Source: JBDNFP01 sp041689775 (lineage in GTDB: Bacteria > Bacteroidota > Bacteroidia > Cytophagales > Spirosomataceae). From it: a stretch of 33,220 bases of DNA. Position numbers and translations under genes: made by a program. Shown one piece after another: positions 1 through 7,350 of the stretch; within the stretch, counting starts at the first letter, position 1, and each line of letters opens with the position of its first letter. The stretch lies in NCBI GenBank assembly GCA_041689775.1, contig JBDNFP010000117.1, positions 1 to 33,220 of the forward strand, written 5' to 3'. The notes beneath the pieces were generated by a model. The model was given only the letters and a program-made list of their open reading frames with translations, was not told the origin of the DNA and made no database searches.

Positions 1-101
1 CTAATCCGTGAAATCAGTCGCGATCAGACAACAGCCAGGTCTGACCTTATTTTTAAAATTATGTGCCTGTTTCGATGGGTAAGAAAGCAACTATCTCATT
101 A

Positions 102-2327
102 TCAGAACCTAAAAATAGTAGGGTAGAGTAAATCTCTCCTCTCCGATGAGGTTCTTGGTATTATAATTGAATTTGAGTTACTATGAGCAGAATAATAGAA
201 TTTGTAAGGAGAGTCGGCCATCTCCCTGGTACTTATCTCTGTACTTTGTTGCCTAAAAATCTTAACCAGATTGAATCGGGTTGCAATTTCTGGTATGGAA
301 TTGGCAAAGTCATATTCACACTCACTCACATACAAACACCATCTTTCTAAACCTCTAATGAATTCTGCTGATCCAAGGAGTCTTTTGAATAATTTGTTCG
401 CTTCTGGATAGTTGGTTAAAAGTTCATTTTTTTCTTCCGTTGAATATATCAACTGTCCATTATCGACAATCTTACTTCCATAGCTCATGGAGGGAATCTG
501 AGAGATTGGCTTCATTCTTTTTGCGATAAATACGCTACTTCCCGTAGAGAGGTAAGGATTTATGTTGTCAACCTCTTGTACTAAGTTCGTATTGAATATT
601 TTTTTCTTCGAGACAGCCCCTGAATTGCTAATTCCAATAATAGTACAATATACACCTGCATTATTTTTGGCATTATTGATCCATTTGAAAGATTGATGAG
701 CAAAAAATATTTCTAGCTTCTTATTCAATATGTAAGGCCATAAAAGAGCAACTTGCTCACCTTGGCAAATCGAATTAGTTGTAACAAACGCAAATTTTAT
801 ATTGTAATTTTCAATAAAAGATGACGCTTTAAGAAACCAACATGCTATATAATCTAAATCTTTATAGGATTTGAAGGATTTAAAAACAATAGCTAAATCC
901 TCTTTTTGATCCTTATTTTGAAGGAATGAACCCAGATAAGGCGGATTCCCCAGAATATACACCTCATCGCCTTCCCTCTTTGGACAAATAGCTTCCCAGT
1001 CGAGGCGGCAGGCGTTGCCCTGCACAATGCGCCCGGCGGCGGTGAGGGGCAGAGAGGGTTTGGAGCGGCCAAACTCCCGGAAAAACGCCTGGTTCATCTG
1101 ATGCTCCGCCAGCCACAGCGACAGAATGGCTACCTCGTGGGCAAAGTCGTCGAGCTCGATGCCGTAAAAATTACTCAGGCTGATGTTGGAGAGCGCCAGG
1201 GTATTGAGCGCCCGGAAAATCTTCATTTCGAGCCGCCGCAGTTCCTTGTAGGCAATGATTAGGAAATTGCCGCTGCCGCAGGCGGGGTCAAAGAGCTTGA
1301 TGCGCTGAATGCGCGTGAGCAGAGCATTAAGTTTTTTGGGGGTACCCTGCGCGGCTTCAAACTCCTGATGCAGCTCGTTGAGAAACAGCGGCTCGATCAC
1401 CTTCATGATGTTGGGCACGGAGGTATAGTGCATGCCCAGCCCGCCCCGGTGCTCGGGCGTAATCACGGCCTGAATCATGGAGCCAAAAATATCGGGATTG
1501 ATGGCGCTCCAATCCAGCTCACCGCTGTCAATCACGGCCTGTCGGCTGCGGCGCATAAACACCGGCGCGGGGTAGGGCGTACGAAATAGCCCGCCGTTCA
1601 CGTACGGGAAGGCCCGGAGGTAGGCGGGCAAGGTAGAGACGCGATGCATCGCGTCTGTATTCAAGGTATCAAAGAGCCGGTCGAGGTAGTCGTTCAGGTC
1701 GCTGCCGTCGGCCTGCGTGTGGCTGCCGATGGCATTGGTAAACTGCCCCTTGGCGAAAATGTCGGTATCCTCCGCAAAAAAACAGAACAGCAACCGCGAC
1801 AAAAACACATTGAGGCTATGCACGGCCTCGGGCGTATCGGTGGGGTTATCCTTCCTGATTTCGTCGTAGAGCCGGGCCATCTTCTCGGCGGCCTTTACGT
1901 CGGCGGGATTTTCGTTTTGGTGCTGGGTTTTCTCCATCCCCGCCCAGGGCAAGAAAAAATCAAAGTGCTTCGGCAGTTCGGCCAGCGGGCAGCTGATACT
2001 TTCCTGCGTTTTGCGGTCGTAGGCAGCCAGCGTGGTATGATCGGTAACGACGATAAAACGGGGATCGTGCTTCGTGGCCGGGGCGTCGGCTTGCAACTCG
2101 GCCAGTCGGGCGGGAACGTCCTCGCCTTCGGGTACCTCCCGGTAGTACAGTTTTTTCTTCCAGGCTATTTCGCCGGGCTGCTTGGCGAGGTTCAGCGAGC
2201 CAATCTGCAAGCGTTTGATGGAGGCTTTGGGTTGGCCGTAAGCCAGGAGCAGGTCATAGATAAAAGTAGCGGGCTGAGAGTTTTGGATAAGCTGCTGGAC
2301 GTTGGTCTCAATCTGGGTAAAGTTCAT
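102..2327 (-). CDS. MmeI-like (type IIL/IIG) restriction-modification enzyme, C-terminally truncated
   Basis: Single-chain DNA adenine methyltransferase/endonuclease of 741 residues. The SAM-binding motif I (FDPACGSGNF) and the catalytic N6-adenine motif IV (GNPPY) are both visible. The upstream helical segment (NVFLSRLLFCFFAEDT) is typical of MmeI-type enzymes. The N-terminal third carries a WKKKLYY segment in the position expected for the nuclease domain. MmeI relatives are usually around 900 residues or more. Here the chain stops just after the family's 'P-R-x-S-S-E-R-R' motif, so most of the target-recognition domain is missing. A shift of one base near 136-140 would continue a family-like reading (R-D-Y..FLGSDNEI) for about 20 codons to a stop near 60, so a frameshift plus 3' loss is likely. 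Base composition changes sharply near 930-970: GC-rich upstream, AT-rich downstream. Methylation specificity is probably lost; function is doubtful. Confidence 0.82.
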   Translation of the reverse strand: MNFTQIETNVQQLIQNSQPATFIYDLLLAYGQPKASIKRLQIGSLNLAKQPGEIAWKKKLYYREVPEGEDVPARLAELQADAPATKHDPRFIVVTDHTTLAAYDRKTQESISCPLAELPKHFDFFLPWAGMEKTQHQNENPADVKAAEKMARLYDEIRKDNPTDTPEAVHSLNVFLSRLLFCFFAEDTDIFAKGQFTNAIGSHTQADGSDLNDYLDRLFDTLNTDAMHRVSTLPAYLRAFPYVNGGLFRTPYPAPVFMRRSRQAVIDSGELDWSAINPDIFGSMIQAVITPEHRGGLGMHYTSVPNIMKVIEPLFLNELHQEFEAAQGTPKKLNALLTRIQRIKLFDPACGSGNFLIIAYKELRRLEMKIFRALNTLALSNISLSNFYGIELDDFAHEVAILSLWLAEHQMNQAFFREFGRSKPSLPLTAAGRIVQGNACRLDWEAICPKREGDEVYILGNPPYLGSFLQNKDQKEDLAIVFKSFKSYKDLDYIACWFLKASSFIENYNIKFAFVTTNSICQGEQVALLWPYILNKKLEIFFAHQSFKWINNAKNNAGVYCTIIGISNSGAVSKKKIFNTNLVQEVDNINPYLSTGSSVFIAKRMKPISQIPSMSYGSKIVDNGQLIYSTEEKNELLTNYPEANKLFKRLLGSAEFIRGLERWCLYVSECEYDFANSIPEIATRFNLVKIFRQQSTEISTREMADSPYKFYYSAHSNSNSIIIPRTSSERRDLLYPTIFRF
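1634..1659. repeat. Palindromic repeat embedded in frame in the methyltransferase gene
   Basis: Positions 1637-1656 form a perfect 20-bp palindrome (AGACGCGATG/CATCGCGTCT). It extends to 26 bp (1634-1659) with one mismatched pair. It lies in frame and codes for the residues around D-A-M-H-R-V, in a loop between the family blocks LFDTLNT and LPAYLRAFPYVNGG. The GTAGAGACGC...GCGTCT pattern resembles short dispersed palindromes that I recall from Bacteroidota and cyanobacteria; that resemblance is from memory, not a search. Confidence 0.6.
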
Positions 2328-2871
2328 GGGGGGCGGGGTGTAGTTTTTCTTACCCCAATGTTAAGAAAAAAAAATCGAATGTAGCGGGTGAATTACTTCG
2401 TAGGGTTTGTCAATTTGATAAAAGTAGCTACCCATTATTTAATTTTACTACCATCTATTTTCGATTTACGTATGCCAGTCAATGCCTTTTGGCTTACATA
2501 GTATCTGACAAAAGGGGATAAGCCGTATCTAAGTCCACAATTTGCAATAGAAGGATGGGCTAACCGAATAGATTATGTCCGAGTGAGATAGAGTCGACTT
2601 AACAGGTCCCCAAAACTACACTTCGCTACACACTGACAAATTCGGGTTTTGCATGGTTCAAAACGCAAAGGTGGGGGTGGAGTCGGTTTTGTATGATATC
2701 CGCATACAAAAGCATACAATTTCACACAGCCTGCATTTGGCCTATGTATACCCCTCTATTCTCCTAAAAAAGGCTCCTGGGCCACATTTTGGCACACTCA
2801 CCTGTAAGTATAGGGGTTGCTTAGTTGCACTTGCATAACAATAGTGGCGGTTGTCATACATTTTCGGGTCA
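2328..2871. other. Intergenic stretch without a convincing gene; contains an inverted repeat
   Basis: I find no ORF here with recognisable features. The only structure I see is a 9-bp inverted repeat, TTTTGTATG (2687-2695) and CATACAAAA (2703-2711), with a 7-base centre, followed at once by a partial third copy (GCATACAA, 2712-2719). It could be a binding site or a weak hairpin. It lies downstream of the minus-strand gene that ends at 2872. Confidence 0.5.
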
Positions 2872-3423
2872 TTATCGGCTCCTAGTACGCTGTGCATAGA
2901 TGATAGTGGCTACCACCGCACAAACAACTAATGCGGCCAAAGCTATCTGCCACACGGGGTACCCCTGTACCTCTTTTTCCAGCACCGAATTTTTGGCTTC
3001 CAAGGGGATTTCTACTTCCAGGTTATCTTCTACCCTGGTTATATCCGCCCTTGTGGCCAATACCCCCAACAAATCATACTTAGAGGTACTGAGTTTACCG
3101 TTCAGCTCCTGCCCAACGACGGATTCAAAGCACTCAGTGAAGGCTGGATTGTCCAACGTCTTGGAATCCTGCTGGGTTTTCAGCAGTGCTTGCTCCATGA
3201 TCTCCTTTTGGGTCACCACCTCGATCATTTTTGCATTGGCCTGCTGGCTCTCTTTTTTCAGATTCCCGTAGTCGGCCAAAACGTGGGAGAGGCAGGCACT
3301 AATGCCCAAACCCATTTCCGCTCCTTTCCGCTCGATCTCCTGTTTCTGTTGCTCTGTTACCCGCAGGGTAATAATCTCGGTCTTGTTTTCTTTGTTTTTC
3401 TTGGTACTTATCGCTGTTTTCAT
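2872..3423 (-). CDS. Hypothetical protein: ribbon-helix-helix-like N-terminus, coiled coil, C-terminal membrane anchor
   Basis: 183 residues, not assigned to a family. Residues about 16-50 (EIITLRVTEQQKQEIERKGAEMGLGISACLSHVL) have the strand-helix-helix pattern of ribbon-helix-helix DNA-binding proteins, including MobC-like relaxosome accessory proteins. A charged helical stretch follows (about 52-90). Residues about 155-177 (VWQIALAALVVCAVVATIIYA) form one hydrophobic membrane helix ending in a basic tail. A DNA-binding-like head on a tail-anchored coiled coil is unusual. The gene starts 36 bases downstream of the broken RES gene on the same strand and may be co-transcribed with it. A 7-bp inverted repeat (TTGATGT 3429-3435, ACATCAA 3448-3454) lies just upstream of its start and could be an autoregulatory site. 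Coding is well supported by the ATG start and basic N-terminus. Confidence 0.65.
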   Translation of the reverse strand: MKTAISTKKNKENKTEIITLRVTEQQKQEIERKGAEMGLGISACLSHVLADYGNLKKESQQANAKMIEVVTQKEIMEQALLKTQQDSKTLDNPAFTECFESVVGQELNGKLSTSKYDLLGVLATRADITRVEDNLEVEIPLEAKNSVLEKEVQGYPVWQIALAALVVCAVVATIIYAQRTRSR

Positions 3424-3459
3424 GGCTATTGATGTTTTTGAAATTGTACATCAAGTTAG

Positions 3460-4416
3460 TTAGAAAAGACGTTTTGTCGAAGAAAAAATTTGATCATCAT
3501 CGAAAGGAATAGTAGGCGTATCGGGATTAAATGTCAATAGACCGCCATTTTTGACATCTGCCCAGATAATTTTACCATCTGATTCTATATGAGAGGATTC
3601 TTTCAGAGGCTTTATAGTATAACTACTTCCATTTTTATGGACCAAACTAAAAATAATAGCTTTACTAACCTCCAAGTTATCCATAACAACCTTCTGTTCC
3701 ATCACGATATTATAGCCAGTAATTTCACTTTCAACACTTGGGTAAATTAAGGCATTAATCTCATCATTGTCATACTTAACGAAATTGACAAGTGCTTTAT
3801 AAAAAGCAGTCGTTAGTCTATATATATACTTACATGAATCATCTACCCGGTGGGAAAACCAGCCTGCTATATGGTCATCAATCATTAAAGAGATGGGATC
3901 ATCACTAGCCATATAATGCATATCCTTAGAGAGTATTTCGGCCATTTTGTCATAAGGGTTCCGCCTGAGCAGATTCTCTCTTAGCTGCTTCACGCCTATA
4001 ACAGGTAATAGCAAATCCAGATTATTACCATTTTTTGGTTTAAATAAAGCGATTACAACGTATTATCCTTGTTGAGGCCTGATTTCGAAAATTGGAACAC
4101 AGTTTTCCGTAGAGCAATAAAAAACGGAAGATTTATCTGGATTGCATCTGCTGGCTTTTGCAATCTCGTTGGGAGGAAAGGAAAGCTTGCCGACATGTCC
4201 AAATTCAACACAAGCCTTCTCTATTGAATCGAATGATTCTGCTCGTGCCCTGTAAACCCCTTGAAAATATATTTGGTAAGGAGTTCTTTTGTAGTTCGCA
4301 CTCATTAAAAATCTGGCCATATGAAAAATCAAATCATCATTGGTGATCCTTTGATCACGGGCCATTGTATCTAGCATGGCTAGCCTATTTAAATCAATGG
4401 ATGGTTTTTTCTCCAT
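3460..4416 (-). pseudogene. RES-domain protein (toxin-like), interrupted by one in-frame TAA
   Basis: Two readable segments lie in the same frame, 4416-4066 and 4062-3463, separated only by the TAA at 4063-4065. Read through, the product is about 318 residues. The first part carries RES hallmarks: YRARAESF, the Y/FPP segment, SRCNPDKSSVFYCS and FEIRP. The second continues them with YVVIALFKPKN, then LPVIGV and, later, ALIYPSV followed by GYNIVM. RES proteins such as the toxins of RES-Xre pairs attack NAD+; the name comes from conserved Arg, Glu and Ser residues. The stop falls where relatives commonly have Gly-Glu/Asp-Tyr, so a single GAA to TAA change would explain it. No Xre-type antitoxin gene is adjacent. 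A TTG (4012-4014) could restart translation of the second part, but that would lack the first catalytic half. I regard it as a recent nonsense allele. Confidence 0.75.
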
Positions 4417-4531
4417 AAGTCAACTCTTTTTACAAAGGATTAACAGAACGCTTTTTTTAAGGTTTCAAAGGCATATTGTGTGACTTCCATCGGCAGTTGT
4501 ATCCTTGATGCCCCCGTTAGAGATAGTTCAT

Positions 4532-4559
4532 AAAAAAAGCCCTAACAAGGTAGGGCTTT
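4532..4559 (-). terminator. Rho-independent terminator of the TIGR04255-type cassette
   Basis: Perfect 9-bp stem AAAGCCCTA (4536-4544) / TAGGGCTTT (4551-4559) with a 6-base loop. On the minus strand it is followed by a run of seven T (4538-4532). It lies about 120 bases downstream of the last cassette gene and ahead of the RES gene, so it separates the two units. Confidence 0.75.
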
Positions 4560-4677
4560 AAGCGAATTCAGAGAAAGCTGCTCATTGTTGCTTTGTACAC
4601 TCTCGATTTGCTGCTAATTCCAACGTATCAGTAAATCGGTTAGACCACCACATATAACCTTTTCCCTTTATTCGAGT

Positions 4678-5223
4678 TCAATTCAGCCAAATCTCCTTTC
4701 GTACAAACATCTTTGATAACTCATTTCTACACGTCTTGCGCACAGTTTTTGCCTCCGTACTACCTAGTGTTGCTCCATAGTTCACCCATTTAACCTTCTC
4801 ACCTTTGAAATAAAAAACAAATTCGCAGTGCGAGTAATTACATACAAGTGGAGTGTGTTCAAGGGTTATTTCAGCCCATATTGCGGAGTTCTTGTCATCA
4901 ACGATTTCTTTATAATACTTTTGGTCGTCAGTAAGCTCCATTATTTCTATTGCGATGTACGCCTCATCGTATCTTTCACAACCATCTTTCGAATCTATAT
5001 TGAAGAGAACATCACTAGGTTCTGACAAAATATTTTCTGAAGTCCCCTGCCTATTATGAGATAAATCGGTTAATGAAATATCAGTATAAGGATGATTAGT
5101 GTTGGGATTTTTCCATCTCTTGTACAACCTTTCAGATATAAAGAACTCATTGATTGGGTCTCGTCCATTTCTTTTTAGATGGTGTGGTATGTACTCAATC
5201 TGACAATGTTCATGATGATCCAA
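4678..5223 (-). CDS. Hypothetical protein, third gene of the TIGR04255-type cassette
   Basis: About 181 residues; family not recognised. I chose the TTG at 5221-5223, eight bases after the stop of the preceding gene. The open frame continues upstream to an ATG at 5355, but that would overlap the previous gene by 125 bases. The protein is soluble, with no signal peptide or membrane helix. The C-terminal half looks like a mixed alpha/beta fold (AIWAEITLEHTPL, CEFVFYFKGEKVKWVNYGA) with a basic C-terminal helix (AKTVRKTCRNELSKMFV). The N-terminal part is rich in His, Asn and Asp. A strong terminator follows it. Tight linkage to the two upstream genes suggests a shared function, but nothing in the sequence names it. 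The start is uncertain. Confidence 0.55.
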   Translation of the reverse strand: MDHHEHCQIEYIPHHLKRNGRDPINEFFISERLYKRWKNPNTNHPYTDISLTDLSHNRQGTSENILSEPSDVLFNIDSKDGCERYDEAYIAIEIMELTDDQKYYKEIVDDKNSAIWAEITLEHTPLVCNYSHCEFVFYFKGEKVKWVNYGATLGSTEAKTVRKTCRNELSKMFVRKEIWLN

Positions 5224-5230
5224 GGTAGAT

Positions 5231-5695
5231 TTATTTAGAGAAGAATTTGAGAGACACAAATTCTGGATCCAATTCTTCAATCGTATAAAAATTGAGAGCA
5301 TCATCCTCCTTGGCTGTTCCGATAAAACTATACATAGAATCTCCATCCGTATCAATAGCGAATAAGGAGTAACCTCTATCTGTTTTCCTTGAAAAACAAA
5401 CTTCTAGTTCGACAGATAGTGAAATCTCCACCTCCTTAATCATATTAGCAGATAAAGAATCTAAGACACTAATGAAGCTCTCGACCACTTTTAGTTGTTC
5501 ATCAGATAATAGAACAAGCTGATTGCTCAAGAAGTCGGTCAGCCTATCTGCTAGAGACTTTTTTACATAGCCAATAGTAATGGCTCCATTGGCTTTTTCG
5601 AAGAATGGCTCATAGACTCCTTTAAAACATACTGTATCGGAATTTGAAATTCCAAGAACAGGAGCCTCAAATATAGGTTGAGTGTTATATCCCAT
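5231..5695 (-). CDS. Hypothetical protein, second gene of the TIGR04255-type cassette
   Basis: 154 residues, family not recognised. Its start overlaps the end of the TIGR04255-like gene by 11 bases, so the two are very probably translationally coupled. The chain begins MGYNTQPIFEAPVLG, has a helical middle (SLADRLTDFLSNQLVLLSDEQLKVVESFISVLDSL) and ends in beta-rich acidic segments (VELEVCFSRKTDRG, SLFAIDTDGDSMYSFIG). There is no export signal, so it is likely cytoplasmic. The overlap and shared AT-rich composition indicate that it travels with its neighbours as one unit. Confidence 0.65.
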   Translation of the reverse strand: MGYNTQPIFEAPVLGISNSDTVCFKGVYEPFFEKANGAITIGYVKKSLADRLTDFLSNQLVLLSDEQLKVVESFISVLDSLSANMIKEVEISLSVELEVCFSRKTDRGYSLFAIDTDGDSMYSFIGTAKEDDALNFYTIEELDPEFVSLKFFSK

Positions 5696-6434
5696 GATTT
5701 CTAATTATTTCTTTGGTTCTATCGGTTACAGTATTGAAAAATATTCCATTTTTTTCATTTCTGCAATCTTCAAAAGATTCAAAACTAAAATCTGAAGAAT
5801 TATTATTAATGGCCTTGACAACGTTAATGTCAATAATGAGACCTATTTCATTTGGAGTCTCATGCTTTTGAATTGTTTCTATAATAGTAGAACTTGTGTT
5901 CCTCGTCTGGTTTAGTATGTTTAGCTGTATGAGAAAGCTAGTATTTTCGTTTCCCTGATAGTTAGGCGAATTGGGGGACAGGTTCGAATAGTCACTGAGC
6001 ACTAAATCATTTGATTTGATCGGTAGGCGAATATCATTGATGTATCTTGTTGAAATACTAGCTATATTTATGTTAGACTCAATTAACAATAAGCTACTCC
6101 ATACTCTAGAAAACTCTTCTATTGTATTCTCCCATCCACCATATTCATTTATAATATGTAATGAAATGCTATTAGTTCTCAAGCTCAGTCTTTTGCCCTT
6201 AGTAGAAAAATTGTATCCAATAAAAGTTTTACTTGCCTCGATTTTACCCTTACCCAAATTGTCCTCGCTGATATTTGTATTTAAATTGTAGTGAGGTCCA
6301 ACTTGGGAAAATTGCTGTTTGATAAGCTCACTATTCTTGAATGATTCTAGACAACTTCGTGAAATTGTATTTGAAAACAGAATTTGTAGAATTGCTTCCT
6401 TAATCGGAGGGGTCTTAAAATATTCCCAATTCAT
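5685..6434 (-). CDS. TIGR04255-like family protein, first gene of a three-gene cassette
   Basis: 249 residues. It matches the pattern I know for the sporadically distributed, uncharacterised TIGR04255 family: an N-terminal 'PPI-x-EAI' block (FKTPPIKEAILQILFS, residues about 7-22), a central ISTRYINDIRLP motif that corresponds to the family's R-Y-I-N core, and a C-terminal Phe-Phe-x-x-x-T-D segment (FFNTVTDRTKEII). No enzymatic motif is visible. Family membership is my recognition without a profile search. It opens a minus-strand unit with two small unknown genes (11-base overlap, then an 8-base gap). I could not find a perfect TAnnTTTG box upstream. Composition is AT-rich relative to the core genes to the right, which suggests acquisition. 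Confidence 0.7.
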   Translation of the reverse strand: MNWEYFKTPPIKEAILQILFSNTISRSCLESFKNSELIKQQFSQVGPHYNLNTNISEDNLGKGKIEASKTFIGYNFSTKGKRLSLRTNSISLHIINEYGGWENTIEEFSRVWSSLLLIESNINIASISTRYINDIRLPIKSNDLVLSDYSNLSPNSPNYQGNENTSFLIQLNILNQTRNTSSTIIETIQKHETPNEIGLIIDINVVKAINNNSSDFSFESFEDCRNEKNGIFFNTVTDRTKEIIRNHGI

Positions 6435-7121
6435 GTAATTTATCTATTAGTTAAAATAGCACGGATTGCATCATTATACCCTTTGTCTCCGGTCCCTCAG
6501 TAAATTTGTAAAACCTACCCCATTATCTCATACATGCTAAAAAGGAGGGCAAAGTAACTCTATACTGATAGGTTTTCTAACGAATGTAATAAAATAAGCA
6601 TCTTTCCATACTATATTTTATTAAACGGGTAAAATTGAGTACCAGTGGTTAGAATGATACAAAAAATATAACCAAACTGTTTAAAGGATCAAAAGCTATA
6701 AATAGTGTCCTTCCCACTGAAAAACTGAATAATACGCTAATATTATTCCTAATTGTCATATATATTACTCATGTGCTGGTCTTCTTTAAGAATGCAGCTC
6801 TATAAACCGCTCAAAACTGGAAGAATTGATACATTCTGTATTTCAGTTAGTTATCGTTAAAGTGCCTGAAAAAATAGACTCTATGTAGTGCTACTGGATC
6901 ACCTCATTTGATTTACTGCTTTTTGCACTGATGTTGTAAACGGGGTGTTTAAGCACATGTGTCGATAATAACAACTTCTGTTATACGAAGGAAGCTACGA
7001 GCGAGTAAAATCAATAGCATACTATAAGCCACAGAGCACACAGGTAATGTCGCTAAGCGCAGCTCTGCTAGCATTACTTTATAAACCCTGTATAGATGTA
7101 TTACACTTTGTATTGCACCAA
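6435..7121. other. AT-rich gene-free stretch between the cassette and tRNA-Val
   Basis: About 690 bases with no ORF I can support. One short minus-strand frame near 6949-7134 has no start context or domain and runs into the tRNA-Val terminator. I see no duplicated tRNA 3' end and no integrase remnant. Noncoding RNA genes cannot be excluded by eye. Confidence 0.5.
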
Positions 7122-7158
7122 AAGAAAAAAGCACTTAGCAAATGAATGCTAGGTGCTT
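7122..7158 (-). terminator. Terminator of tRNA-Val
   Basis: 12-bp stem AAGCACTTAGCA (7129-7140) / TGCTAGGTGCTT (7147-7158) with one G-U pair and a 6-base loop. On the minus strand it is followed by TTTTTTCTTTT (forward A-rich tract around 7121-7130). It starts 11 bases downstream of the tRNA 3' end. Confidence 0.75.
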
Positions 7159-7169
7159 GATTATAAGGG

Positions 7170-7244
7170 TGGGCCCTGAGGGATTCGAACCCCCGACCCC
7201 CTGCTTGTAAGGCAGGTGCTCTGAACCAACTGAGCTAAGAGCCC
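7170..7244 (-). tRNA. tRNA-Val (anticodon TAC)
   Basis: Minus-strand cloverleaf of 75 nt. The acceptor GGGCTCT pairs with AGGGCCC (one G-U). The D arm contains AGCTCAG..GAGC. The anticodon stem is CCTGC/GCAGG around loop CTTACAA, with TAC at forward 7207-7209. The T arm carries GGTTCGAATCC. The discriminator is A at 7170 and CCA is not encoded. Its 3' end faces the accessory island on the left. Confidence 0.95.
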
Positions 7245-7250
7245 TTGTTT

Positions 7251-7267
7251 CCGTTTGGGAATGCAAA
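7251..7267 (-). promoter_or_regulatory. Stable-RNA promoter motif upstream of tRNA-Val
   Basis: On the minus strand this reads TTTGCATTCCCAAACGG, which is identical to 23628-23644 upstream of tRNA-Phe. The TTTG is the end of the -7 box; the full box here is CATATTTG, one base off TAnnTTTG. The conserved GCATTCCCAAACGG lies at the expected start of transcription and leader. Confidence 0.6.
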
Positions 7268-7350
7268 TATGGGGGACTGATTTTCTGTTTGCAACTATTT
7301 TACGGAAATTTTTCTAAGAAATTTATAAGCATCTGATTGTCAATAGGGCT

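Noticed and set aside
1644..2384. Long plus-strand open frame opposite the methyltransferase
   Set aside because: It is the antisense of a GC-rich real gene, with no domain and a low-complexity Gly/Val/Leu composition; the minus-strand frame has clear catalytic motifs.
2653..2838. 61-codon plus-strand open frame in the 2.3-2.9 kb gap
   Set aside because: No start context, no domain, Cys/His-rich random composition.
4012..4065. Two separate RES half-proteins as genuine genes
   Set aside because: They are in the same frame, with only one stop and family-like residues in the 16 codons between, so a nonsense mutation is simpler.
6949..7134. 61-codon minus-strand open frame before the tRNA-Val terminator
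   Set aside because: Its start lies in the tRNA terminator and T tract, with no features beyond scattered hydrophobic residues.
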